64,000 nucleotides of DNA from Pseudomonas sp. (GTDB taxonomy: Bacteria > Pseudomonadota > Gammaproteobacteria > Pseudomonadales > Pseudomonadaceae): positions 62,001 through 126,000 of the forward strand of contig JAUSOF010000030.1 in NCBI GenBank assembly GCA_030656145.1, read 5' to 3'. How positions within the stretch are numbered: position 1 is the stretch's first letter; each line of letters starts with the position of its first letter. The notes beneath the pieces are model-generated. The model was given only the letters and a program-made list of their open reading frames with translations. It was not told the DNA's origin and ran no database searches. Shown one piece after another: positions 27,591 through 36,629 of this stretch. Made by a program: the position numbers and the translations under genes.

Positions 27591-28622
27591 CTACGGGTTC
27601 TGCACTTGGCGCCTGCTTGCGCGAAACTGCCCCGGGGTCTGCCCGGTCCAGCTCTTGAAGCTGCGATGGAAAGAGCGCGGCTCGGTGAAGCCCAGGTAGC
27701 TGGCGATGTCCTGGATTGCCAGGTCGCTGCGCAGCAGGTAGTGCTCGGCCAGCTCCTGGCGCAGTTGATCGAGAATTTGCTGGTAACTGGTGCCCGCCAA
27801 CTGCAGGTGACGCTGCAGGGTGCGCAGGGTCATGTTGAATTGTTCCGCCACCCGTTCCTTGCGTGGCAGACCGTCCTTGAGCAGCAGGCGCAGGGCGTTC
27901 TTGACCCGCTGCGGCAACGCTTCGCCGTCATCCAGGCCGGCCATCAGGGTCAGGGCGTGTTCTTCCAGGGTGCGCAGCAGGTTGGCGTCGGCCTGGCGCA
28001 GCGGCATGCCGAGGTATGCCAGCGGCACGATCAGGGCGTTGCAGGTTTGCCCGAAGCGCACCGGGCAGCCAAATACGGCGCTGTACTCGGCGCTGTCCAC
28101 GCCTGCAGGCAGGCCGTGCTCGAACCAGACTTCCTGCGGTGATTGCTGCATGTCGGCGATCCAGCGCGCGTAGAGCAGCCAGGACGCCAGGACCTCCTCG
28201 ACCATGTGCCGACGAACCCGCGCGGTCTCATGGCGGCAGCTCCAGATCAGCTTGACCTGATCGGTGCTCACCTCGATTCGGCTGACGCCCATGTCACCCA
28301 CCAGTTTTTCGTAGGGCACGATGCGGCTCATGGCCTCGCCCAGGGTCGCGCAATTCATGGCGATATAACCGAGCACACTCCAGGAACCGGGCTGCACAAA
28401 GCGCGCGCAATGCAGGCCGAACAACGGGTCGCCGGAGACGTCGATCAGGTGCTGGAGCAGGCGTTGGTGGGTCGCACCGGCAATGCGCTTGCTGTTGTCC
28501 GCCAGATCATCGGCCTGCACGCCAGCCGCCGCCAGCGCCTGGGGGATATCCAGGCCCAGCTGTTCGGCGTGGCGCAGGTACTTGAGCAGGGCGGGAACCG
28601 AGGAGTAGCCGAGATTGTGCAT
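27591..28622 (-). CDS. AraC family regulator with arabinose-binding-type N-domain (OruR/ArgR-like group)
   Basis: The 343-residue protein has an N-terminal ligand domain of the Arabinose_bd type (residues about 15-200; ALAAAGVQADDL, GLHCARFVQPGSWSVLGYIA, YEKLVGDMG) and a C-terminal AraC domain (about 240-335; LRTLQRHLQLAGTSYQQIL, then IQDIASYLGFTEPRSFHRSFK). It is divergent from the flavoenzyme operon at 28748, with 125 bases between starts, and is its natural candidate regulator. The ligand is unknown; by context it could be glycerol- or lipid-derived. Confidence 0.88.
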   Translation of the reverse strand: MHNLGYSSVPALLKYLRHAEQLGLDIPQALAAAGVQADDLADNSKRIAGATHQRLLQHLIDVSGDPLFGLHCARFVQPGSWSVLGYIAMNCATLGEAMSRIVPYEKLVGDMGVSRIEVSTDQVKLIWSCRHETARVRRHMVEEVLASWLLYARWIADMQQSPQEVWFEHGLPAGVDSAEYSAVFGCPVRFGQTCNALIVPLAYLGMPLRQADANLLRTLEEHALTLMAGLDDGEALPQRVKNALRLLLKDGLPRKERVAEQFNMTLRTLQRHLQLAGTSYQQILDQLRQELAEHYLLRSDLAIQDIASYLGFTEPRSFHRSFKSWTGQTPGQFRASRRQVQNP

Positions 28623-28747
28623 AGACTTCTTATTCGCAATGGCTCGATTGGCAACAGCGCCTGGCCCGATGCGACAGTGACGTCGGGCGGCGGCTGGCTA
28701 GTATAGGCAGTCAATGATGGTGACCGAAATATCCAGGGGAGAGGCTG

Positions 28748-30343
28748 ATGCGACGTTGGAATGGCTGGGGTGATGAAGCAACAGTGGTGGAATTGCCGCG
28801 CCATGGCGAGGCCTTTCTTGCCGAGCTGATTGGCCCCGGTCAGGCGCTGGCCGACGCCAGTCTGGAACAGGTACTGGCCAAGGTGCCGGCTTCGCGTCTA
28901 TCACCCCACCCGCTGATCAGCCTGGACGCCGAGGCGCGGTTGCGGCATGCGCGCGGCCAGAGCCTGGCGGACTGGCTGGCGATGCGCTCCGGCGAGTTCG
29001 GGGTGTTTCCCGATGGCGTCGCCTTCCCGGAGAGTCCTGCGCAGATTCGCCAGTTGCTGGCCTGGGCCAGCCAGCAGGATCTGATTGTGATTCCTTATGG
29101 CGGCGGCACCTCGGTGGCCGGACATATCAACCCGCAAGCCAGTGATAAACCGGTGCTGACCCTGTCGCTGGCGCGCATGGGCAAGCTGATCGAAGTCGAC
29201 GACGACAGCCTGATCGCCACCTTCGGTCCCGGTGCCAATGGACCTCAGGTGGAAAGCCAGCTGCGCGCCCGTGGTTACACCCTCGGTCATTTCCCGCAGT
29301 CCTGGGAACTGTCGACCCTCGGCGGCTGGGTCGCCAGCCGTTCCAGTGGCCAGCAGTCGTTGCGTTACGGGCGGATCGAGCAGTTGTTTGCCGGCGGCAA
29401 GGTCGAGACTTTTGCCGGCACCCTGGAAATTCCGAGCTTTCCGGCCTCGGCTGCTGGTCCCGATCTGCGCGAAATCCTCATGGGTTCGGAAGGGCGCTTC
29501 GGCATCATTTCCGAGGTCAAGGTGCGCATCACCCGCCTGGCCGAGCAGGAACATTTCTACGCGGTGTTCATGCCTGACTGGCAGCAGGCATTGCTGGCTA
29601 TCCGCAGTCTGGCCCAGGCGCGGGTGCCGCTGTCGATGCTGCGCCTGTCCAACGCCATCGAAACCAGGACGCAACTGGCCCTCGCCGGCCACCCGCAACA
29701 GATCGCCTGGCTGGAAAAATACCTGGCCCTGCGCGGCGCCCGCGATGGCAAGTGCATGCTGACCTTTGGCGTGACCGGCAGCCGCACGCAAAACGCCGCT
29801 TCGCTGAAGCAGGCGAAACCTCTGCTGAAAGGCTTTGGTGGGGTGTTCAGCGGCACCCTGCTGGGCAAGAAGTGGGCGGAAAACCGTTTCCGCTTCCCCT
29901 ATCTGCGCCATGGCCTGTGGAGCGCCGGCTATGTGGTGGACACCCTGGAAACCGCCACCGACTGGAGCAACGTCGACAGCCTGCTGACCAAGGTCGAGGC
30001 CAGCCTGCGCGACGGCCTGCGTGAGGAGGGCGAGCGGGTGCATGTGTTCACTCATCTGTCCCACGTTTATGGCGAAGGTTCGAGTATCTACACCACCTAC
30101 GTGTTCCGCCCCGGTAACAGCTACGAACAGGCCATGGCGCGCTGGCAAAAACTCAAGCACGCGGCCAGCCAGACCATCGTCGATAACGGCGGCACCATCA
30201 GTCACCAGCATGGCGTTGGCCGCGACCACGCGCCCTACCTGGCCGTGGAAAAGGGCGAGCTGGGGATGGCGGCGCTCAAGGCTTTGTCCGCGCATTTCGA
30301 CCCGGAGCAGCGCCTGGCTCCCGGCGTGTTGCTCGAACAATGA
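28748..30343 (+). CDS. FAD-binding oxidase, alkyl-dihydroxyacetonephosphate synthase-like
   Basis: The 531-residue flavoprotein is of the VAO/PCMH type. It has IPYGGGTSVAGHI (FAD pyrophosphate loop), LGHFPQSWELSTLGGWVASRSSGQQS, LMGSEGRFGIISEVKVRI and C-terminal GTISHQHGVGRDHAPYL. As I remember the eukaryotic alkyl-DHAP synthase (AGPS), the same blocks occur there, including a SHHHGVG active-site stretch that here reads SHQHGVG. AGPS swaps an acyl for an alkyl chain on DHAP to start ether lipids, but bacterial homologues may act differently. GGGGAGAGG precedes ATG. It heads an operon and overlaps the next gene by four bases. Confidence 0.82.
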   Translation: MRRWNGWGDEATVVELPRHGEAFLAELIGPGQALADASLEQVLAKVPASRLSPHPLISLDAEARLRHARGQSLADWLAMRSGEFGVFPDGVAFPESPAQIRQLLAWASQQDLIVIPYGGGTSVAGHINPQASDKPVLTLSLARMGKLIEVDDDSLIATFGPGANGPQVESQLRARGYTLGHFPQSWELSTLGGWVASRSSGQQSLRYGRIEQLFAGGKVETFAGTLEIPSFPASAAGPDLREILMGSEGRFGIISEVKVRITRLAEQEHFYAVFMPDWQQALLAIRSLAQARVPLSMLRLSNAIETRTQLALAGHPQQIAWLEKYLALRGARDGKCMLTFGVTGSRTQNAASLKQAKPLLKGFGGVFSGTLLGKKWAENRFRFPYLRHGLWSAGYVVDTLETATDWSNVDSLLTKVEASLRDGLREEGERVHVFTHLSHVYGEGSSIYTTYVFRPGNSYEQAMARWQKLKHAASQTIVDNGGTISHQHGVGRDHAPYLAVEKGELGMAALKALSAHFDPEQRLAPGVLLEQ

Positions 30344-31923
30344 GCATGCCGGTCTGGAATGCCGCCTGGCGCGAGGGTGCGCTGGCCGAACTGGCTGCGC
30401 GCGACTGGGACCTGATCGTCATCGGTGGCGGCATCAGTGGTGCCGGTATCCTGCGCGAGGCGGCGCGGCGTGGCTGGACATGCCTGCTGCTGGAACAGCG
30501 TGATTTCGCCTGGGGCACCTCCAGTCGCTCGTCGAAGATGGTGCATGGCGGCCTGCGCTACATCGCCAAGGGCCAGCTCAAACTGACCCGCGACTCGGTG
30601 CGCGAACGCCAGCGCCTGCTGCAGGAGGCCCCCGGTCTGGTCGACCCGCTGAGCTTCGTGATGGCGCACTACCAGGGGCAGTTTCCTGGGCCGAAAGTAT
30701 TTGGCGGCCTGTTGGCGCTGTACGACGCCCTGGCTGGCAAGCGCAATCATCTGTACTACCCGCTGCAGGCGCTGCGCTATCTGGCGCCGGGCCTCAAGCA
30801 AGATGGCCTGCTCGGCGGTACGCGCTTCTTCGATGCGGTAACCGATGACGCCCGCCTGGTCATGCGCGTGCTGGGCGAGGCGCGTGGCGATGGCGGCGAG
30901 GCGCTCAATGGGGTCAAGGTGATCGAACTGCTGCGCGACAACGGTCGGGTGGTTGGCCTGCTCGGCGAAGATAGTGAAAGTGGCCGGCGTTTCAGTTTTC
31001 GCAGCCGGGTTGTGGCCCAGGCCACTGGCGCCTGGGCAGATAAGTTGCGTGCGACAGCCGGCGAGCATGTGCGGCCGTTGCGTGGCAGCCATCTGCTGCT
31101 GCCGGCCTGGCGGCTGCCGGTGGCCCATGCCTTCAGTTTTATGCATGGAGCGGATCGGCGTCCGGTGTTCGTCTTCCCCTGGGAAGGCGCGACCGTGGTC
31201 GGTACCACCGACCTCGATCACAGTGAGCCGCTGGATCAGGAGGCGCGGATCAGCAGCGCTGAGGCGGATTACCTGCTGGCAGCCTGCGCCCAGCAGTTTC
31301 CCGCTGCCGCGATCAGCGCCCGCGACGTGCTGTCGACCTGGGCCGGGGTACGGCCGGTGGTCAGCGACGGCAGCGTAGGGCGTAAACCCTCGGACGAGAC
31401 GCGCGAGCATGCGCTGTGGCTCGAACCCGGTTGCGTGACCCTGGCCGGTGGCAAGTTGACCACCTTTCGCCTGCTGGCCCTGGAAGTGCTGCGGGCCTGC
31501 GCCGAGATGCTCGGCCGGGCGCTGGACGACCAGGCTGCGGCGACTTTCCCGGCTTGCCCGCCAGCGCCCATGCCGAGCCTGAGTCCTGCCCAGCAACGAC
31601 GTCTGGCCGGCCGGTATGGCTGCGAGCTGCCGAGGTTGCTGGCATTGCTCGGCGCGGTAGGCAGTAAACGGGTGGCTGGCAGCGACACGCTCTGGGTGGA
31701 ACTGGCCTGGGCTGCGCAGAACGAGCTGGTGCTGCACCTGGACGACCTGTTGCTGCGTCGCACCCGCCTTGGGCTGTTGCTGGCTGAAGGCGCAAAGGCT
31801 GAGCTGCCGCAGATTCGTGCGCTGTGCCAGGTGCGCCTGGGCTGGGACGATCAGCGCTGGGAGCAGGAAGAGCGGGATTATCTTGAGCTCTGGCGGCGCT
31901 GTTACAGCCTGCCAGCCAAGTAG
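30340..31923 (+). CDS. FAD-dependent glycerol-3-phosphate dehydrogenase family protein
   Basis: The 527-residue protein has the GlpD/DAO plan: WDLIVIGGGISGAGILREAA (FAD site) and GTSSRSSKMVHGGLRYI, a GlpD signature, then FPWEGATVVGTTDLDH and a C-terminal helical DAO_C domain. GlpD oxidises glycerol 3-phosphate to DHAP and feeds electrons to quinone at the membrane. Its start codon overlaps the stop of the AGPS-like gene (ATGA, 30340-30343), so the two are coupled. The product DHAP is the backbone on which AGPS-type enzymes act, which suggests one pathway. A distinct housekeeping glpD is expected elsewhere. Confidence 0.85.
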   Translation: MSMPVWNAAWREGALAELAARDWDLIVIGGGISGAGILREAARRGWTCLLLEQRDFAWGTSSRSSKMVHGGLRYIAKGQLKLTRDSVRERQRLLQEAPGLVDPLSFVMAHYQGQFPGPKVFGGLLALYDALAGKRNHLYYPLQALRYLAPGLKQDGLLGGTRFFDAVTDDARLVMRVLGEARGDGGEALNGVKVIELLRDNGRVVGLLGEDSESGRRFSFRSRVVAQATGAWADKLRATAGEHVRPLRGSHLLLPAWRLPVAHAFSFMHGADRRPVFVFPWEGATVVGTTDLDHSEPLDQEARISSAEADYLLAACAQQFPAAAISARDVLSTWAGVRPVVSDGSVGRKPSDETREHALWLEPGCVTLAGGKLTTFRLLALEVLRACAEMLGRALDDQAAATFPACPPAPMPSLSPAQQRRLAGRYGCELPRLLALLGAVGSKRVAGSDTLWVELAWAAQNELVLHLDDLLLRRTRLGLLLAEGAKAELPQIRALCQVRLGWDDQRWEQEERDYLELWRRCYSLPAK

Positions 31924-31924
31924 A

Positions 31925-31990
31925 AGGGTGCGCCGTGCGCACCATCTGAACTGTGGTGCGCACAGCCTCGGCGGCCCCGCGCACCCTACG
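31925..31990. repeat. GTAGGGTGCGCC-family inverted repeat, interrupted
   Basis: AGGGTGCGCCGTGCGCACC at 31925-31943 is one arm. The other (GGTGCGCA ... GCGCACCCTACG, 31955-31990) is split by about 14 extra bases relative to the copy at 1115-1134. It sits within an apparent operon, between the dehydrogenase and kinase genes. Confidence 0.75.
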
Positions 31991-32019
31991 CGAGTTCGAC
32001 TAACTGTAAGGACTGCGCC

Positions 32020-33579
32020 TTGAGCGAAAAAAGTTACCTGCTGGCCATCGATAACGGCACCCAGAGCGTGCGGGCGTTGTTGTTCGACCTGCAGGGCAAT
32101 CTGCTCGGCAAGGGCAAGGTGGAGCTTGAGGCCTATTACTCCACTCAGCCCGGCTGGGCCGAGCAGGACCCGGAGTATTTCTGGGCCAGCCTGGGTGAGG
32201 CCTGCCAGCGGCTGTGGGCGTCGGTAGATATCGACCGCCGCCTGATCAAGGGCGTGGCCTTGACCACCCAGCGCGGCACGCTGATCCATGTCGATGCGCT
32301 GGGTCAGCCGCTACGTCCTGCGATTCTCTGGCTCGATCAGCGTCAGGCCGAGGTGCGCGGCAGGATCACGGGGCCCTGGGGCTGGCTGTTCAAGCTGCTC
32401 GGCGCGCAGCCGGCGGTCGATCATTTTCGCGCCCAGGCCGAGGTCAACTGGGTCGCGCAGAATCAGCCCGAGATCTACGCGCAAACCGACAAAGTCCTGC
32501 TGCTTTCCGGCTTTCTCAGTCATCGCCTGTGCGGGCGCTTCGTTGATTCGCTGGCCTGCTGCGTCGGCTACCTGCCGTTCGATTTCAAGCGCTTAAAGTG
32601 GGCCGCGCCGCGCGACTGGAAGTGGCAGGCTATCGCGGTGCGCCGCGAGCAGTTGCCGGAGCTCCACAAGCCGGGTGAGCAGCTCGGCAGCATCAGCGCC
32701 GCGGCCAGTCGCCACACCGGTATTCCCGAGGGTCTGCCGCTGATCGCCGCCGGAGCCGACAAGGCCTGCGAAGTGCTCGGCGCGGGGGTGCTGGAGCCGC
32801 ACATCGCCTGCCTGTCTTATGGCACCACCGCGACCATCAACACCACGCGGCGCAGCTACCTGGAAACCATCCGGCTGGTCCCGCCGTACCCGGCGGCGCT
32901 GCCCGCTCACTTCAACACCGAGGTGATGATCTACCGCGGTTTCTGGATGGTCAGCTGGTTCAAGCAGCAGTTCGGTCAGCGCGAAATGCAGCGTGCCAAG
33001 GAGCTGGGCGTCGAGCCCGAAGTGCTGTTCGACGAGTTGGTGAATGCCGTGCCGGCCGGCTCCATGGGCCTGATGCTGCAACCCTACTGGTCGCCGGGTG
33101 TCCGCGAGCCGGGTCTGGAGGCCAAGGGCTCGATCATCGGTTTCGGCGATGTGCACACCCGCGCACATATTTACCGCGCCATTCTCGAAGGCCTGGCCTA
33201 TGCGCTGCGCCAGGGCAAGGAGCGCATCGAGCAGCGCTCTGGGACAAAAATCACCCGACTGCGCGTCTCCGGTGGCGGCTCGCAGAGCGATGCGGCGATG
33301 CAGCTGACCGCCGATATCTTCGGTCTGCCGGCCGAGCGCCCGCATGTCTATGAAACCTCCGGCCTGGGGGCGGCCATCGACTGTGCGGTAGGCCTCGGCC
33401 TGTACCCGGATTTTCCTAGCGCCCTTGCGGCCATGACCCGGGTTGGTCAGGTATTCCAGCCTGACCCGGCGGCGCAACGGATCTACGAGCAGCTGTATCG
33501 CCAGGTCTACCTGCGTATGTACCAGCAGCTCAAACCGCTGTACTTGAGCATCCGCAAGATTACCGGTTACCCGGCGTAG
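32020..33579 (+). CDS. FGGY-family carbohydrate kinase
   Basis: The 519-residue protein has the FGGY kinase fold: LLAIDNGTQSVRALLFDLQGN (phosphate 1 loop), GVALTTQRGTLIHVD, PAILWLDQRQAEV, and C-terminal RVSGGGSQSDAAMQLTADIF and ETSGLGAAI. Substrates in this family include glycerol, xylulose, gluconate and erythritol; the sequence does not say which. The start is TTG 32020 with TAAGGA seven bases before it. It is separated from the dehydrogenase gene by a 96-bp repeat but is on the same strand and is likely part of the same transcript. Confidence 0.82.
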   Translation: MSEKSYLLAIDNGTQSVRALLFDLQGNLLGKGKVELEAYYSTQPGWAEQDPEYFWASLGEACQRLWASVDIDRRLIKGVALTTQRGTLIHVDALGQPLRPAILWLDQRQAEVRGRITGPWGWLFKLLGAQPAVDHFRAQAEVNWVAQNQPEIYAQTDKVLLLSGFLSHRLCGRFVDSLACCVGYLPFDFKRLKWAAPRDWKWQAIAVRREQLPELHKPGEQLGSISAAASRHTGIPEGLPLIAAGADKACEVLGAGVLEPHIACLSYGTTATINTTRRSYLETIRLVPPYPAALPAHFNTEVMIYRGFWMVSWFKQQFGQREMQRAKELGVEPEVLFDELVNAVPAGSMGLMLQPYWSPGVREPGLEAKGSIIGFGDVHTRAHIYRAILEGLAYALRQGKERIEQRSGTKITRLRVSGGGSQSDAAMQLTADIFGLPAERPHVYETSGLGAAIDCAVGLGLYPDFPSALAAMTRVGQVFQPDPAAQRIYEQLYRQVYLRMYQQLKPLYLSIRKITGYPA

Positions 33580-33780
33580 GCCTGCTGTGTGCGATATCGC
33601 CAATGCATGGCTTGCCGTTGCGCACTTTCTTGGCCGGTATGCAGTAGGGCGGGTGGGCATTCTGCTCTGGCTGGGTTATAGGATGGGCGGGCAACTACTT
33701 TGGCGTTTGGGCCTGGCGCACCTCTGCAGGCTTTTTGTTGTCCACACACTCTCGACCCAATGAGTTTCAAGGTGCTGGTG

Positions 33781-34677
33781 ATGAGCGAACGCAGAGCATT
33801 ATTGATTTTGCATGGCAAGCAAGCGGGCAACCAAGAGGTGCGGGCCGCAGTGGCGAGGCATCGCGAGGGTGGCTGGCGGCTGGACGTGCGGGTTACCTGG
33901 GAAGGCGGTGACGCCCATCGGCTGGTTAGCGAGGCCCTGCAGGCTGGCTATCCGACATTGGTCGCCGGCGGTGGTGACGGCCTGTTGCGCGAGGTGGCCG
34001 AAGCGATGGCGCTGGCGCAAACCGGCGCCAGTCTGGTGCTACTGCCATTGGGCACTGCCAACGACTTTGCCAACGCCGCGGGGCTGCCATTGACTCCGTT
34101 CGAGGCGCTGGCGTTGCTGGATACGCCCGCGCAACCGATTGATCTGGGCGAGGTCGATGGTCAGCTGTTCCTGAATATGGCCACGGGTGGTTTTGGCTCC
34201 AATGTCACCGCCAACACTTCCGAAGAGCTCAAGCGCCTACTTGGTGGTGCGGCATATTTTCTCACCGGGTTGACCCGCTTTGCCGAGGTGCGCTCGGCCT
34301 TCGGTCGCTTCACCGGGCCGGATTTTCTCTGGGAGGGCGAGTTCATTGCCATGGGCATCGGCAACGGGCGACAGGCCGGCGGTGGGCATCTGCTTTGCCC
34401 GGATGCGCGAGTCAATGATGGCTTGCTGGATGTCTGCATCGTCCCGGCGGCGGAAGATGTGGTCGGCACCCTGGGTACCTTTTTATCCGGTGGGCTCAAT
34501 GGTTTACAGAGCGTTGCACTCAGTGCGCGCTTGCCCTGGCTGGAAGTCGAGGCCCCGGAAGGCCTGGATGTGAACCTGGATGGCGAGCCACTGGTAAGCC
34601 GCCGGTTGCGGTTTTCCGCGCGGCACAATGCGTTGCGGGTACATTTACCGGCAGATTCGCCACTGCTGCTCAAGTGA
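33781..34677 (+). CDS. yegS: YegS-type lipid kinase (diacylglycerol-kinase catalytic domain)
   Basis: The 298-residue protein matches E. coli YegS in size and blocks: LLILHGKQAGN, VRVTWEGGDAHR, TLVAGGGDGLLREV (nucleotide-binding GGGDG), LLPLGTANDFANAAGLP, FLNMATGGFGSNVT, AMGIGNGRQAGGGHLLCPDARVNDG and VNLDGEP. YegS phosphorylates phosphatidylglycerol in vitro. ATG 33781 has AAGGTG upstream and gives the family length; an upstream in-frame start at 33700 is unsupported. It follows the AGPS/GlpD/FGGY operon by 201 bases, another lipid/glycerol link. Confidence 0.9.
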   Translation: MSERRALLILHGKQAGNQEVRAAVARHREGGWRLDVRVTWEGGDAHRLVSEALQAGYPTLVAGGGDGLLREVAEAMALAQTGASLVLLPLGTANDFANAAGLPLTPFEALALLDTPAQPIDLGEVDGQLFLNMATGGFGSNVTANTSEELKRLLGGAAYFLTGLTRFAEVRSAFGRFTGPDFLWEGEFIAMGIGNGRQAGGGHLLCPDARVNDGLLDVCIVPAAEDVVGTLGTFLSGGLNGLQSVALSARLPWLEVEAPEGLDVNLDGEPLVSRRLRFSARHNALRVHLPADSPLLLK

Positions 34678-34805
34678 CGCTGATAGCACTTGGCTGGCAC
34701 GGTTAGGCTGGCTCGTGCAAGATGGTGCAAGTCGGCTTCAGCGTTGTCGCTCCTTGCCGATACCCTTGCTATAACTGCACTTGATAAAACAATTTGGAGC
34801 GCGCA

Positions 34806-35741
34806 ATGGCTGGCATTCTCGACTCGGTAGATCAACGCACCCAACTGGTGGGCGAGAATCGCCTGGAAATCCTGATGTTTCGTCTGGCTGGCCAACAGCT
34901 GTTCGCGATCAATGTGTTCAAGGTGCAGGAAGTCCTGCAGATGCCCAAGCTCACGCTGATGCCACAGCGCCATCGGTTTGTCTGTGGGGTGGTCAACCTG
35001 CGCGGGCAGACCTTACCGGTGATTGATCTGTCTCAGGCCATTGGCATGCGGCCTATCGTGCCGGATGAGCGCAGCACCATCATCGTTACCGAGTACAACC
35101 GCTCGGTGCAGGCGTTCCTGGTTGGGGGTGTCGAGCGCATTCTCAACCTCAACTGGGAATCCATCCTGCCACCGCCCAACGGGGCCGGGCGTCAGCATTA
35201 CTTGACCGCTATTACCAAGGTCGAAGACAAGATCGTCGAAGTGATTGACGTCGAAAAAGTGTTGGCGGAAATCACGCCGATGAGCACCAAGGTGTCTCCC
35301 GAGAAGCTCGCTGCCCCGCTGTTGGAGTACGCTAGAGGGCGTGAGGTGTTGCTGGTGGATGACTCCAACGTGGCCATGGCTCAGCTCAAGGGCACCATGG
35401 CGCAGCTGGATATACGCTGCCATGCGGCCAGCGATGGCCTGCGTGCTTTGAATTTGCTAAAAAGCTGGGCCGACGCCGGTGTCGATGTGCATGAAAAACT
35501 GTTGATGGTGATTACCGATGCGGAAATGCCAGAGATGGACGGCTATCGCCTGACCACTGAAATTCGTAACGACCCGCGGCTAAAAGACTTGTACGTGGTG
35601 TTGCACACCTCGCTGTCCGGCAGCTTCAATGAGGCGATGGTGAAGAAAGTCGGGTGCAACAACTTTCTCTCCAAGTTCCAGCCAGACAAGCTCGTTGACG
35701 TGGTGCACGAACGTTTGACCCTGTTGCACCCCCAAGAATAG
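34806..35741 (+). CDS. cheV: Chemotaxis protein CheV
   Basis: The 311-residue protein fuses a CheW-like coupling domain (residues about 15-165; ILMFRLAGQQLFAINVFKVQEV, VVNLRGQTLPVIDLSQAIG) to a receiver domain (about 178-305; VLLVDDSNVAMAQLK, with phospho-acceptor Asp238 in VITDAEMPEMDGY). CheV couples chemoreceptors to CheA and adjusts signalling through phosphorylation. GGAG precedes ATG 34806. No other chemotaxis genes lie nearby, which is common for cheV. Confidence 0.93.
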   Translation: MAGILDSVDQRTQLVGENRLEILMFRLAGQQLFAINVFKVQEVLQMPKLTLMPQRHRFVCGVVNLRGQTLPVIDLSQAIGMRPIVPDERSTIIVTEYNRSVQAFLVGGVERILNLNWESILPPPNGAGRQHYLTAITKVEDKIVEVIDVEKVLAEITPMSTKVSPEKLAAPLLEYARGREVLLVDDSNVAMAQLKGTMAQLDIRCHAASDGLRALNLLKSWADAGVDVHEKLLMVITDAEMPEMDGYRLTTEIRNDPRLKDLYVVLHTSLSGSFNEAMVKKVGCNNFLSKFQPDKLVDVVHERLTLLHPQE

Positions 35742-36149
35742 AACCCCGTTGGAAAATGTGGCCCTCCGGCAAGCGAGGCAAGCTGGCGGAGCGTTGCGCG
35801 ATTGAGCCACCGCGCAGCTACCCTGACAGGCGAGCAGCGTGCAGTTTAAGTCTCACCGGGGCGCGCTTCTCTCCGGATGCTCACACCGTGTTGCCGTTTC
35901 ATTCGCAGCGATCGATGAGGCGGCAAGGGGGCCTGACGTGATGTCGGTGGTCAAATTTGTTGTGCCGATAGCCGGCTGACGGATCAACGGCGCCGCAACA
36001 TGAATCGTCTTGCATAGCAGCAACCGTGCGTAACTCCGCTTTCGCCCCGATGCCTCCGAGCCATGCGCGGGCAAGGCCCCTCTGAATCGACATTGCCGCC
36101 GCGGCATTAGCCGCAGATACCTTGCGGAGGTAGTGAGCGTGACTGTGCA
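35742..36149. other. 408-bp intergenic region after cheV, no recognised content
   Basis: I see no terminator-like hairpin with a T run and no convincing coding frame. A minus-strand open frame (35899-36150) has unlikely composition and is rejected. The DUF1499 gene converges on cheV across this gap. Confidence 0.5.
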
Positions 36150-36629
36150 TTACTCGTCTAAACGCTGTCGCAGCTGCTCAATGCGTTCACGGTTGACGTC
36201 GAAGTCCGCGTAGCCAAGACGTGATGCCGAACGCACATCCACTTGGGTTGCGCTGATCATAAATTCCACATCGTCGGCAAAGCGCATGAGTCGGCTGCTG
36301 AATTCGGCACGTAAATAGCCCGGTGCTTCTTCCACCAGTCGCCCCCGCGGCTCATCGCTGAGTAGCTGTTTGAGGCGTGCCTGGGTTTGCTCGGGGGAGC
36401 CTTTCAGGGCCAGAGGTGCAATCGCGTGTCGTGCATCGCTGGCCTGGCTGTTTACGCAGTTCGGTGAGTCCGGACAAGCTGCCAGGCGGCCGTCATGGAT
36501 GCCCAGATTATCCGGTGGGCTGCCGCTGCAGGCGCTAAGCACTATCACCAGAGGCACGGCAAATACGGACTTGTGAGCGCGGCGGGTTGCTCGTATAAGT
36601 GCATTTTGCCTAAGGGAAGTCGGGTTCAT
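36150..36629 (-). CDS. DUF1499 family lipoprotein
   Basis: The 159-residue precursor has a lipoprotein signal ending in VLSAC (lipobox near residue 34), then the DUF1499 core: LAACPDSPNCVNSQA, PGYLRAEFSSRLMRFADDVEFMI and VDVRSASRLGYADFDVNRERI. The family is widespread and of unknown function. GGAGA lies eight bases before the ATG. That ATG (36627-36629 on this strand) overlaps the start codon of the divergent MOSC gene by two bases, so the two leaders must be mutually antisense. Confidence 0.85.
   Translation of the reverse strand: MNPTSLRQNALIRATRRAHKSVFAVPLVIVLSACSGSPPDNLGIHDGRLAACPDSPNCVNSQASDARHAIAPLALKGSPEQTQARLKQLLSDEPRGRLVEEAPGYLRAEFSSRLMRFADDVEFMISATQVDVRSASRLGYADFDVNRERIEQLRQRLDE

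Noticed and set aside
30235-32289. A 684-codon open frame on the minus strand across the flavoenzyme/GlpD/kinase genes
   Set aside because: It runs opposite to three genes with firm domain motifs, and its translation is rich in Gln, His and Arg, as expected for an antisense frame in GC-rich DNA.
35899-36150. An 83-codon minus-strand frame after cheV
   Set aside because: There is no ribosome site, the composition is odd (His- and Cys-rich), and I recognise no family.
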